The translations under genes and the position numbers were made by a program. From contig NZ_LMJB01000010.1 of the NCBI RefSeq assembly GCF_001429765.1, positions 134,296 through 198,295 on the forward strand: a stretch of 64,000 nucleotides of DNA, given 5' to 3'. This document shows, piece by piece, positions 33,687 through 42,067 of this stretch. How positions within the stretch are numbered: the stretch's first letter is position 1; every line of letters begins with the position of its first letter. The notes under the pieces are model-generated. The model was given only the letters and a program-made list of their open reading frames with translations. It did no database searches and had not been told where the DNA came from. Source of the DNA: Flavobacterium sp. Root901. Lineage in GTDB: Bacteria > Bacteroidota > Bacteroidia > Flavobacteriales > Flavobacteriaceae.

Positions 33687-33694
33687 CAAAGATA
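33687..33694 (-). promoter_or_regulatory. Candidate -7 box (TATCTTTG, minus) of the fur-like gene
   Basis: TAnnTTTG match 6 nt upstream of the ATG at 33680. It excludes the longer TTG start. Confidence 0.5.
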
Positions 33695-33865
33695 ATTTTT
33701 TATTTTTAATGAATAAAAGTTTCGGGTTTAAAGTTTAACGTTTAAAATTGATTTTGATTACCTGCAGAGCAGTAAATTCAGGTCTTTCCGAGGTTAAACT
33801 TTACTACGTTCAAAAAAAAATAATTTAACATAAATATTTTAATTTTAAATAAAACTAACATATTC

Positions 33866-34408
33866 CTAGCTGGATTTCGACATATACATGTACCAGTTCC
33901 ATTCCCATGTTTTTCCATCATCGTCAGACATTGCCTGGCTCCATATCGGATTGTTTTCATCCCTGGCATCCCATCTGAAAACCTGAATTACATTTTTGTT
34001 TTCATAAATATCTTTAGAGAAAAAATGTCCAATTTTATTTTCAAAAGAGCCTACAACGGGTTTGTCTAATGTCCCGGAATTGGAATCGGCCCAGTAAATG
34101 CTCCATAATTTTGTTTTCGGATTAAATAATCTAACAGTCATTCCTTCGAAAGGTTCTCCGTCAAAATCGGCAAGAAAGTTATCAATATTTCCAATTCCTT
34201 TTAAAATCTTATACATTTCCTGAGTAGAAGGAAATTCGATCCATTCTGTGCAATTGGCAAATCTTGTTTTTAGTTTTTTATTACGAATAACAGACTTTCC
34301 CTGAAAGAAATCAAAATCATCTTTTGAAGAAGATTCAGAAGCGACAATTAAAAGTTCTCCATTTTCATCAAAATTGATTTTTGGAATTTCTAAGGAATTT
34401 ACGTTCAT
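33866..34408 (-). CDS. DUF1579-like protein
   Basis: A 180-residue protein resembling the DUF1579 lipocalin-like barrel: FEGMTVRLFNPKTKLWSIYW, WADSNSGTLDKPVVGSFEN, and the ending NPIWSQAMSDDDGKTWEWNW. No signal peptide. Function unknown; such domains may bind small hydrophobic molecules. It lies downstream of spoT on the same strand (83 nt). Confidence 0.7.
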   Translation of the reverse strand: MNVNSLEIPKINFDENGELLIVASESSSKDDFDFFQGKSVIRNKKLKTRFANCTEWIEFPSTQEMYKILKGIGNIDNFLADFDGEPFEGMTVRLFNPKTKLWSIYWADSNSGTLDKPVVGSFENKIGHFFSKDIYENKNVIQVFRWDARDENNPIWSQAMSDDDGKTWEWNWYMYMSKSS

Positions 34409-34462
34409 GAAAAATATTTATATAATTAGTTTAAGAAAAATAGTCACAATGGGTATTTCTTT

Positions 34463-34491
34463 TGACTTTAAGACTTTAAACTTTCGACTTA
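34463..34491. repeat. Heptad words (GACTTTAAGACTTTAAACTTTC)
   Basis: Tandem 7-base words of the form (A)GACTTTA between spoT and the DUF1579-like gene. Similar words at 33727-33745 and 15742-15765. Confidence 0.5.
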
Positions 34492-36714
34492 CTATGTTCT
34501 GTATTCTCTGGTTACTTTGTCAACACCGTCAATTTTTTTGATGGCATTAATCATTTTCTTCAAAATGGTATTGTTCTGCACAATTACAGCAATCTGTCCG
34601 TGAAAAATTCCGGCATCTGTGCTTAATGAAATACTCTGGATGTTAACGCTCATATTATTTGAAATTACACGTGTGAGCTGATTCGTAAGTCCTAAAACGT
34701 CCATTCCGGTAATATTGATAATGGCCTTGAATTCTTCCTGAGAAGAATCGATCCATTTTGCACTCATGATTCGGTAAGCATAATTTGACTGCATTCCAAT
34801 CGCATTCGGGCAGTCTTTTTTATGCACTTTAATTCCTTCGTTTATAGTTACAAAGCCAAAAACGTCATCACCCGGAATTGGGTTACAGCATTGCGAAAGT
34901 TTATAATCAAGTTTATCATGTTCAGTTCCAAAAACCAACATGTCGTAATTACTGCTGATAACCGGTTTGTGAATATCTTCTGCAGCTGTGGTGTCTTTAT
35001 TTCTTTTAATTTTATTTTTAAAGAAATTAATAAACGTGTTTCCTTTTTGTGCTGCGTAATCTTTTAATTGTTGATTTTCGATAGCACCAATTCCAACGCG
35101 ATAAAATAAATCTAAACTGGTTTTTAATTTAAAGAAATTTACTAACTCGTTTGTAACTTGTTCATTTAATGTAATTTTTAAATGTTTAAGTTTTCGGGTT
35201 AATAATTCTTTTCCTTCTTCGCCAATTTTTTTAGTGTTCTCATTAAGAACATTTTTTATTTTATTTTTTGCTCTTGAAGTGGTTACATATTCAAGCCAGT
35301 TTACCGTTGGTTTTTGATTGGCAGAAGTAATGACTTCAACCTGATCGCCGCTTTTTAATTCATGATTTAAAGGAACAAGGCGTCCGTTTACGCGAGTTCC
35401 TCTGGTTTTAATTCCAATTTCTGAGTGAATGCTAAAAGCAAAATCTAAAGAAGTTGCTCCTTTTGGCAAAGACTTAATTTCTCCTTTTGGAGTAAAAATG
35501 AAGATTTCTTTTGAATATAAATTCATTTTAAAATCCTCAACAAAATCGACTGCATTAGTTTCGGGATTTTCTAAAGCTTCACGAAGTAAGTTCAGCCATA
35601 CATCCAAACCGCTTTCTTCACTTGCGCCATTTTTGTATTTGTAATGTGCTGCATATCCTTTTTCGGCGATTTCGTCCATACGTTCACTTCGAACCTGAAC
35701 TTCAACCCAGCGTCCTTTTGGTCCCATAACGGTAATGTGAAGTGCTTCATAACCAGTAGATTTTGGAGATGAAATCCAGTCACGCAAACGGCTTGGGCTG
35801 GGTCTGTAATGATCTGTCACGATAGAATATATTTTCCAGGCGATGAATTTTTCATCATGCGGATCTGATTTATAAACAATTCTAAGCGCAAATTTGTCGT
35901 AAACTTCATCAAAGCTTACATTTTGTGCACGCATTTTACGACGAATCGAATAAATAGATTTTGGACGGCCTTTTATAATGTAATCAATATTTTCAGCATC
36001 AAGCGATTTCTTTAAAACATCTGAAATGTCTTTAATATAGGCATCCTGTTCTTCTTTAGTTTCCCTAATCTTGCTTACAATATCATTATAAACAGCTGGT
36101 TCAGTATATTTTAACCCTAAATCTTCTAATTTGGTTTTAATATTGTAAAGTCCTAAACGATGGGCTAGCGGAGCATAGATATAAAGTGTTTCAGAGGCAA
36201 TTTTAGTCTGTTTGTATTCTGCCATCGAATCCATTGTCTGCATGTTATGAAGACGATCTGCCAGTTTAATCAAAATTACTCGCACATCATCGTTCAGAGT
36301 CAGGATCATTTTTCTAAAATTCTCTGCCTGCATCGATGCGTTTAAGTCTTTTTGAACTAATGAGATTTTAGTTAATCCTTCGACCAATTGGGCTACTTTT
36401 GGATTAAATAAACGCTCAATATCTTCAACAGTTATCGGAGTATCTTCGACAACATCGTGCAATAAGGCCGCGGCAATAGAGGTCGCTCCCAGACCAATTT
36501 CTGAGGCAACAATTTTTGCAACTGCAATAGGATGAAAGATATACGCTTCACCAGATTTACGTCTTTGCTCTTTGTGGGCATCAACCGCTACATCAAAAGC
36601 TTTCCGGATTAATTTTTTATCAGCAGGTGTTAAAGTCTGATAACTAATTCGCAGTAATTCCTTGTATTCGTGCGCAATTGCTTTGTTTTCTTTTTCAATA
36701 TCTATTTCTATCAT
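34492..36714 (-). CDS. spoT: Bifunctional (p)ppGpp synthetase/hydrolase (RSH)
   Basis: A 740-residue long RSH enzyme. Hydrolase HD domain with His61 and His86-Asp87 (ALLHDVVEDT) and the following Glu/Asp, so hydrolysis looks intact. Synthetase domain with GRPKSIYSIRRKM and FDEVYDKFALRIV. TGS domain near 390-450 (IFTPKGEIKSLPKGATSLDFAFSIH region) and a C-terminal ACT domain. It makes and breaks the stringent alarmone. The frame opens at a TTG (36729), but the ATG at 36714 gives the family N-terminus. Confidence 0.95.
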   Translation of the reverse strand: MIEIDIEKENKAIAHEYKELLRISYQTLTPADKKLIRKAFDVAVDAHKEQRRKSGEAYIFHPIAVAKIVASEIGLGATSIAAALLHDVVEDTPITVEDIERLFNPKVAQLVEGLTKISLVQKDLNASMQAENFRKMILTLNDDVRVILIKLADRLHNMQTMDSMAEYKQTKIASETLYIYAPLAHRLGLYNIKTKLEDLGLKYTEPAVYNDIVSKIRETKEEQDAYIKDISDVLKKSLDAENIDYIIKGRPKSIYSIRRKMRAQNVSFDEVYDKFALRIVYKSDPHDEKFIAWKIYSIVTDHYRPSPSRLRDWISSPKSTGYEALHITVMGPKGRWVEVQVRSERMDEIAEKGYAAHYKYKNGASEESGLDVWLNLLREALENPETNAVDFVEDFKMNLYSKEIFIFTPKGEIKSLPKGATSLDFAFSIHSEIGIKTRGTRVNGRLVPLNHELKSGDQVEVITSANQKPTVNWLEYVTTSRAKNKIKNVLNENTKKIGEEGKELLTRKLKHLKITLNEQVTNELVNFFKLKTSLDLFYRVGIGAIENQQLKDYAAQKGNTFINFFKNKIKRNKDTTAAEDIHKPVISSNYDMLVFGTEHDKLDYKLSQCCNPIPGDDVFGFVTINEGIKVHKKDCPNAIGMQSNYAYRIMSAKWIDSSQEEFKAIINITGMDVLGLTNQLTRVISNNMSVNIQSISLSTDAGIFHGQIAVIVQNNTILKKMINAIKKIDGVDKVTREYRT

Positions 36715-36796
36715 AACGGCATAGTTCAAGTACTAAAAATAAGAATATCTTAGAACATACACAAGGTTTTGAATTGTTGATTTTAGAGTAAAAAAG

Positions 36797-36849
36797 TTTC
36801 AGGTTTCAGGTTTCAGGTTTGATGAAAACCTGAAACCTGAAACCTGAAA
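36797..36849. repeat. Perfect 24-bp inverted repeat built from TTTCAGG words
   Basis: Left arm 36797-36820 is three-and-a-half TTTCAGG words; the right arm 36826-36849 is its exact complement, with a 5-nt loop. On the minus strand T's follow, so it may end the serine hydrolase transcript. The heptad make-up is shared with other gaps in the window. Confidence 0.9.
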
Positions 36850-36864
36850 TTTGAAACAAAAAAA

Positions 36865-38400
36865 TTACTCTTTATTAAAGTCAAGATCCTGAAAATCGTA
36901 ACTAAAATCTGTTAATTCAGAAATTGGAAGCATTTTTAAGTTAATGACTTTTCCGCTTTCATCGTATTTGAAAAGTAAATGAGCATCGGCGTGAAAAAAA
37001 GCATTATCCCATTTTACCACATAGTTTCCTTCTTTATAGAAAAAAACTTCGCCGGCCAATTGTGGAGAGCGTTTTGAAGTAAAATATAACTTTCCTTTTT
37101 TCTCTGTAATTGCAATTTCTCCAAACCAGTTGTCTTTATAAGTTCCTGTAATTTTAGAAAAATCGGTTTTTAATTTATCTTTTTTGTTTTTAGCAACTGC
37201 TGCCCAGACTTCATCGGTAACTTTATCTGCTGATTCTTCAGTGGCTTTCATTTTGCTGCTGTAAACCGTAACATAATCTTCTGATTTAATACCTAAATAA
37301 CTGTCTTTAATCGTGTTTGTAATAGCATTAAAAGCCGCTCCCGATTGTTGGTTCGTTAAAACAATAATCCCTAACTGAAGTTCCGGAATTAAAGTAGTCT
37401 GTGTTACATTTCCTTCTAAACCTCCTGTGTGCGACACTTGTTTATAACCTTTTACATCGTTTAAAAACCATCCTAAACCATATCCTGCAAAATGAGTATT
37501 GTAAGGAGGTTTTGTTTTTGCAGGCATTACAGTTTGCAATTGCCACATTTCATTATGTTCCTTTTCAGAAAATAATTGTTTATCACCGTATTTTCCATTA
37601 TTGATCTGTAAAATTGCCCATTTACTCAAATCATTTACATTGGAATAAATTCCGGCAGCTCCGTCAAAAAGCTGATTTTCATATCTTTTAATGGTTTTTA
37701 ATTTTCCGTCAATCGGCACATGAGGCGTAATTACGTTCGAAGTATCTTTTAAACGTTTGATAGAAGCCACACTTCCGTTCATTTGCAGCGGTTTCATGAT
37801 TCTGGTTTCTACAAAATCTGCCCAGCTTTGACCGCTTACCACATGTACAATTTCACCAGCTGCAATGTAAAGTAAATTATCATAATCAAATTGGGTTCTA
37901 AAACTCGAAACCGGTTTTAAATAGCGTAAATTATGAATAATATCCTGGGCTGTAAAATCACTTCCGTCAGGCCAGATCATCAAATCTCCAGCACCAAGTC
38001 CGAGCCCGCTTCTGTGAGTTAACAGATCCCGAATTGTAAATTCTTTGGTAACATAATCATCGTACATTTTAAAATCCGGAAGATATTTTATCACTTTATC
38101 ATCCCATTTTATTTTACCTTCATCAACCAGCATGGCCAATGCCGCAGTTGTAAAAGCTTTACTGTTTGAAGCGATTCCGAAAAGTGTATTTTCATCTACT
38201 TTTTCTTTTTTTATAATAGATTTTACACCATATCCTTTTGCCAGGACTACTTTGCCGTCTTTTACAATGGCAACCGAAATTCCGGGAACATCAAAGGCTT
38301 TCATCGTTCGGTTTACCAAATCATCAACTTCCTGATTAGTAATTTGTGCCGATGCTGAAAAGCAAAACAATAAGGCTAAAAGTGCTATTTTGTACTTCAT
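36865..38400 (-). CDS. Secreted serine beta-lactamase-like hydrolase
   Basis: A 511-residue protein with signal peptide ending at SASAQ (19). Class C beta-lactamase/PBP fold: nucleophile Ser78 in SNSK (SxxK), a YDN motif (DYDNLLYIAAGE) and HTGG as the third motif. The C-terminal 120 residues form a DUF3471-like beta domain. Such enzymes are often esterases or D-aminopeptidases, not resistance enzymes. Periplasmic. Possibly terminated by the hairpin at 36797-36849. Confidence 0.88.
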   Translation of the reverse strand: MKYKIALLALLFCFSASAQITNQEVDDLVNRTMKAFDVPGISVAIVKDGKVVLAKGYGVKSIIKKEKVDENTLFGIASNSKAFTTAALAMLVDEGKIKWDDKVIKYLPDFKMYDDYVTKEFTIRDLLTHRSGLGLGAGDLMIWPDGSDFTAQDIIHNLRYLKPVSSFRTQFDYDNLLYIAAGEIVHVVSGQSWADFVETRIMKPLQMNGSVASIKRLKDTSNVITPHVPIDGKLKTIKRYENQLFDGAAGIYSNVNDLSKWAILQINNGKYGDKQLFSEKEHNEMWQLQTVMPAKTKPPYNTHFAGYGLGWFLNDVKGYKQVSHTGGLEGNVTQTTLIPELQLGIIVLTNQQSGAAFNAITNTIKDSYLGIKSEDYVTVYSSKMKATEESADKVTDEVWAAVAKNKKDKLKTDFSKITGTYKDNWFGEIAITEKKGKLYFTSKRSPQLAGEVFFYKEGNYVVKWDNAFFHADAHLLFKYDESGKVINLKMLPISELTDFSYDFQDLDFNKE

Positions 38401-38421
38401 AAATTAAAAATTTGATGTTAG

Positions 38422-39210
38422 TTAAAATCCTCTCTGACGTTTGGCTTCAAAAATTAAAATTGCTGCAGCTACCGAAACATTCATGCTGTCGATTTCGCCC
38501 TGCATTGGGATAATGATGTTTTGAGTTGCGGCATCACGCCATTTTTGCGTTAATCCTGTGGCTTCTGTTCCTACAACCAAAGCAGTTGGAGTAGTGAAGT
38601 TTTGGGTATGATAAGAGGTTGAATTTTGCAAAGTGGCAGAATAAAAACTGATTTTTTTTTCTTTCAGGAAAGCAATTATTTCGTCTGTTGTTCCAACTGC
38701 AATCTGGTTGGTAAACAAACAGCCAACGCTTGATCGTACAATATTCGGATTGTATAAATCGCTTTTTGGGTCTGCAATTAAAACGGCATCAAGATTTGCC
38801 GCATCGGCAGTGCGTAAAACAGCGCCGACATTTCCTGGTTTTTCAAGAGATTCTGCTACTAAAATTAACGGATTATCGGATAATTTTAAATCAGACAATT
38901 GCAGTGATTTGGTTTTGGCTACAGTCAAAATACCTTCAGTTGTATCGCGATAAGCAAGTTTTTGATAAACTTCTTTATTGATTTCGATTAATTCAGCCGA
39001 TGAACCAACTAATTTATTAATTTGATTTTCAGTAATCAAATCCGGTAAAAATAAAACTGTTTCAATTTTGTAACCGCCTTTAATGGCTAATGAAATTTCG
39101 CGTTGTCCTTCGATCAAAAAAGTTTCGGTTTGTTTTCTTGCTTTTGCTTTTTCCTGCAACAAAGCAAGTGATTTTATAAACGGATTTTGAACTGAAGTGA
39201 TTTGTTTCAT
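38422..39210 (-). CDS. TrmH/SpoU-family RNA methyltransferase
   Basis: A 262-residue SPOUT enzyme. An N-terminal substrate domain (FIKSLALLQEKAKARKQTETFLIEGQRE) precedes the knot: motif 1 ESLEKPGNVGAVLRTADA, motif 2 LVVGTEATGL, motif 3 GEIDSMNVSVAAAI. It methylates a ribose 2'-OH in rRNA or tRNA using S-adenosylmethionine. 21 nt separate it from the serine hydrolase gene on the same strand. Confidence 0.9.
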   Translation of the reverse strand: MKQITSVQNPFIKSLALLQEKAKARKQTETFLIEGQREISLAIKGGYKIETVLFLPDLITENQINKLVGSSAELIEINKEVYQKLAYRDTTEGILTVAKTKSLQLSDLKLSDNPLILVAESLEKPGNVGAVLRTADAANLDAVLIADPKSDLYNPNIVRSSVGCLFTNQIAVGTTDEIIAFLKEKKISFYSATLQNSTSYHTQNFTTPTALVVGTEATGLTQKWRDAATQNIIIPMQGEIDSMNVSVAAAILIFEAKRQRGF

Positions 39211-39213
39211 TTT

Positions 39214-39251
39214 TTTAAGCGACTAAGTTTCTAAGACGCTAAGGTACTGAG
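39214..39251. repeat. CTAAG-type words
   Basis: Short run (GCGACTAAGTTTCTAAGACGCTAAGG) of about 7-base words with CTAAG. Related words occur at 15300-15325 and 63298-63325. Confidence 0.4.
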
Positions 39252-39303
39252 ATTTTTTCGTCCTGCAAGGTTTTTAAAACCCTGCATGTTTCTGAATGAT
39301 GAT

Positions 39304-39398
39304 TTTTTTTGCCGCGAATTATACGAATTACACCAATTTCTTTTCTGATTTTACTAAATCATAATTCGTGAATATTTGTGCAATTCGCGGCAAAAAAA
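39304..39398. repeat. 17-bp perfect inverted repeat (GCCGCGAATT type)
   Basis: TTTTTTTGCCGCGAATT (39304-39320) is the exact complement of 39382-39398. ACGAATTA (39323-39330) and TAATTCGT (39362-39369) extend the stem after an internal loop. The distal arm ends in A's on either strand, so no U-tract follows; it does not look like an intrinsic terminator. It touches the stop codon of the phosphodiesterase-like gene. Confidence 0.85.
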
Positions 39399-40484
39399 CT
39401 ATTTCTCAAAAATTTCTTTGACTTCGTCAGCAACAGGATGATCTGTTGTGAAATTATATCCCATAATTTTGGCAAAAGTCTGAGCAAATTGTTTCTGGTA
39501 GAATTGAGAATCTGTTTTGATTTCGCCTTTTGGAGCAATTTCAGGTCCAATTGCGGCAAACCAAATTTGCGAGGCGCCTTCTACATCTGCACCATGATCT
39601 GTCCATTGCGATTTAATTTTGTCGCCGCGTCCGTGATCAACAGTTATAAATAAAGTTGTTTTGTTTTTGTACTGCGAATCATTTTGTACAAAATCCCAGA
39701 TTTCTTTAATCCATTTATCAACCTGATTTGCAGCATCAAGATACGATCTGTAATGTCCGTGATGTCCCCATTCGTCGGTTTCGCCGTAAGAAATATATAA
39801 TATTTTTGGTTTCTTTGTTTTGAGTTCGTCCATTGCCTCATAATGTGTAAAAACATCAAGGCACTCATCTTCATGAAAAGGTTTAAACGAATTATTACGC
39901 ATTTCGTTTAAGAGTTTTTGAGTTTGGGTTGGCTTATTTCCACCCACATTATCAAAAGCAGAAATTACAGGAAAACCGCTTCTTTCTTCATTTAAAATTC
40001 TGTCAAAAGCGTCCCATGCGCCAAATGCGGCAACTTTTCCTTTTAGTCTGGATTGTTTATTTAAGTATTCTAAAACATTTACGTTTGGATTGGGTTTGTA
40101 ACCATTAGAATTAACCTGAAGGTCCACATTTCCGGTCATAATTTCGCTGTATCCGGGATAACTAAACCAATACGGATTGGAAACATCTACTTTACAACCA
40201 AGATCGCGATTTCCGTAAATTTGACCTTTGGAGGCAATTTCAGACCAGAAAAAAGGCATGATTTTTTGACGGGAAGCCGCAAAATCTGAACCGGCATAAT
40301 TTTTATAAATATAAGTACTGTCTCCCTGATTGAATTTTTTATCATTGGCAATTGCCTGATCTAATCCTTTAAAAACTTCCTGCCATCTAAAACCATCGGT
40401 TGTAATGATAATGATGTTTTCTGTTTTTTGTGCAGAAGCAAAAAAGCTGGAAAAAATGAATAAAATAAGAATTGATTTTTTCAT
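39399..40484 (-). CDS. Alkaline-phosphatase-superfamily phosphodiesterase-like protein
   Basis: A 361-residue exported enzyme, signal peptide ending at FASAQ (19). It opens with IIIITTDGFRW (metal Asp30), then GETDEWGHHGHY and TVDHGRG carry later metal ligands. The CxPxR motif of sulfatases is absent, so it is not a formylglycine substrate; it fits the nucleotide pyrophosphatase/phosphodiesterase-like branch. Periplasmic; substrate unknown. Confidence 0.85.
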   Translation of the reverse strand: MKKSILILFIFSSFFASAQKTENIIIITTDGFRWQEVFKGLDQAIANDKKFNQGDSTYIYKNYAGSDFAASRQKIMPFFWSEIASKGQIYGNRDLGCKVDVSNPYWFSYPGYSEIMTGNVDLQVNSNGYKPNPNVNVLEYLNKQSRLKGKVAAFGAWDAFDRILNEERSGFPVISAFDNVGGNKPTQTQKLLNEMRNNSFKPFHEDECLDVFTHYEAMDELKTKKPKILYISYGETDEWGHHGHYRSYLDAANQVDKWIKEIWDFVQNDSQYKNKTTLFITVDHGRGDKIKSQWTDHGADVEGASQIWFAAIGPEIAPKGEIKTDSQFYQKQFAQTFAKIMGYNFTTDHPVADEVKEIFEK

Positions 40485-40611
40485 GTTAAAGATTTACGAA
40501 GTTCATAGAAACAAAGATTCAAAGATTTTTGATTGTTTTAATGCTTAACCAATTAACTTGACATCTTAATAACACTTATTTTACATTCTCACAACATAAC
40601 ATCTCAGAGTT

Positions 40612-41943
40612 TTATAAAATCCCTCTCGCTTTAATCTCCAGATATTTATTAATAGCATCCAAAGTCAAATTTTCAGGCTGCGTTAAAACCGAATGTATTC
40701 CGTATTTCTTTAATTCATTGGCGATAAGACGTTTTTCAAACATGAATTTTTCGGCAATAACTTTGTCGTAAACTTCCTGAATGGTGTCTGTCTTTTTGTT
40801 TATGATGGCATTTAATTCGGTATTTTGAAAGAAAACCACAACGAGTAAATGACTTTTTGCAATTCCTTTTAAATAAGGCAATTGCCGATTTAAACCGTCC
40901 ATCGTTTCAAAATTCGTATACAGAATAATTAAACTTCTCTGATTGATGTTTTTCTTGATATCAACATACAATCTACTGTAATCACTTTCGAAAAAGTCGG
41001 TTTTAATGTTGTATAAAGTTTCGAGAATTTTCTGCATCTGCGAACCTCTTCGTTCTGCAAAAACACGGTTTTCAACTTTTTTAGAGAAAGAGAAAAGTCC
41101 GGCTTTGTCTTGTTTTTTCAAAATTACATTGGCTAAAACCAAAGTCGAGTTGATCGCATAATCTAATAAACTTAAACCATCAAAAGGCATCTGCATTACA
41201 CGGCCTTTATCGATCGCCAAATAAACTGACTGCGATTTTTCGTCCTGAAACTGATTTACCATCAGCGCATTTTTCTTCGCTGTAGCTTTCCAGTTCAAAG
41301 TTCTAAGATCGTCGCCCTGAACATACTCCTTAATTTGTTCAAATTCCATTGTATGACCAATTCTGCGGATTTTCTTGATTCCGTATTGGTATAAATTATT
41401 CGAAAAAGCCAGTAAATCGTATTTTCTCAATTGAATATACGATGGATAGGCTGGTACCATTTGATCTTTAGCAAAAGAAAACCTTCTTGAAATTAATCGC
41501 AATGGCGAAGAAACATAAATGTTTAAGTAACCAAAATGATATTCGCCGCGTGCAGTAGGTCGAAGATCGTATCCAAATTCTTTTTCTTCTGAGGCTTTTA
41601 ATCTTTTTACAAGTTTAAAATCACGAACCTGAAACTGAAACGGAATTTCATCAATTATTTTAACTAAAATTGGAAAAGTATAATGATTCCTGATCTGAAT
41701 GCTTATTGGGTTTAAATCTCCGTTTGAAAGCTTTTCAGGTGCAATTCTTTCAGCTTCAATTCCTGTTTTAGCAAGATATAAAATTAGAATATCCAGACCC
41801 AGAAAAGTGAACAAAACCAAAATGATAAACCAGACTGCATTGTACAAATTCGGAAAAATAAAAGCACAGATAAATAATGCTATAATGCCCAAAAGCACAT
41901 AGAAAAAGAAATTGTTGAGATATAGGCTTTTTATGAATTTCAT
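40612..41943 (-). CDS. DUF58 protein of the BatA-type locus
   Basis: A 443-residue protein with two N-terminal membrane helices (14-34, 37-58), a beta-sandwich region and the DUF58 signature EFEQIKEYVQGDDLRTLNWKATA in pieces (YVQGDDLRTLNWKATAK). The C-terminal part has a von Willebrand A-like fold. DUF58 proteins pair with MoxR ATPases. It follows moxR in the same operon, separated by an inverted repeat at 41945-42058. Confidence 0.9.
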   Translation of the reverse strand: MKFIKSLYLNNFFFYVLLGIIALFICAFIFPNLYNAVWFIILVLFTFLGLDILILYLAKTGIEAERIAPEKLSNGDLNPISIQIRNHYTFPILVKIIDEIPFQFQVRDFKLVKRLKASEEKEFGYDLRPTARGEYHFGYLNIYVSSPLRLISRRFSFAKDQMVPAYPSYIQLRKYDLLAFSNNLYQYGIKKIRRIGHTMEFEQIKEYVQGDDLRTLNWKATAKKNALMVNQFQDEKSQSVYLAIDKGRVMQMPFDGLSLLDYAINSTLVLANVILKKQDKAGLFSFSKKVENRVFAERRGSQMQKILETLYNIKTDFFESDYSRLYVDIKKNINQRSLIILYTNFETMDGLNRQLPYLKGIAKSHLLVVVFFQNTELNAIINKKTDTIQEVYDKVIAEKFMFEKRLIANELKKYGIHSVLTQPENLTLDAINKYLEIKARGIL

Positions 41944-41944
41944 T

Positions 41945-42058
41945 TTTAGTTTACAGTTTTAGTCTCTGTTTTTAGTTTTCAGTCTCAGTTTTCAGTCTCA
42001 GTTTCCGGTTCCCAGTCTCAGTTTAAACTGTACACTGTGACTGAAAACTGCGACTAAA
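41945..42058. repeat. Inverted AGTTTTCAGTCTC repeat inside the moxR-DUF58 gap
   Basis: Left side carries three AGTTTTCAGTCTC-like words; AGTTTTCAGT (41974-41983) is complementary to ACTGAAAACT (42040-42049). Same words as 8936-9029 and 14103-14230. Here it lies between two genes of one operon, so it could tune the relative output of DUF58. Confidence 0.75.
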
Positions 42059-42067
42059 AAAAGATAT

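Noticed and set aside
33681..33689. TTG start for the fur-like gene
   Set aside because: The codon is part of a TATCTTTG -7 box; the ATG three codons later is a better start.
36715..36729. TTG start for spoT
   Set aside because: The ATG five codons later gives the usual N-terminus of long RSH enzymes.
36865..38400. Antibiotic-resistance beta-lactamase
   Set aside because: The SxxK, YxN and HTGG motifs show the fold only; length, the C-terminal DUF3471-like domain and chromosomal context fit esterase/peptidase relatives.
39399..40484. Sulfatase as the partner of the FGE homologue
   Set aside because: The protein has a TTDGFRW start and DHGRG but no CxPxR motif, so it cannot carry formylglycine.
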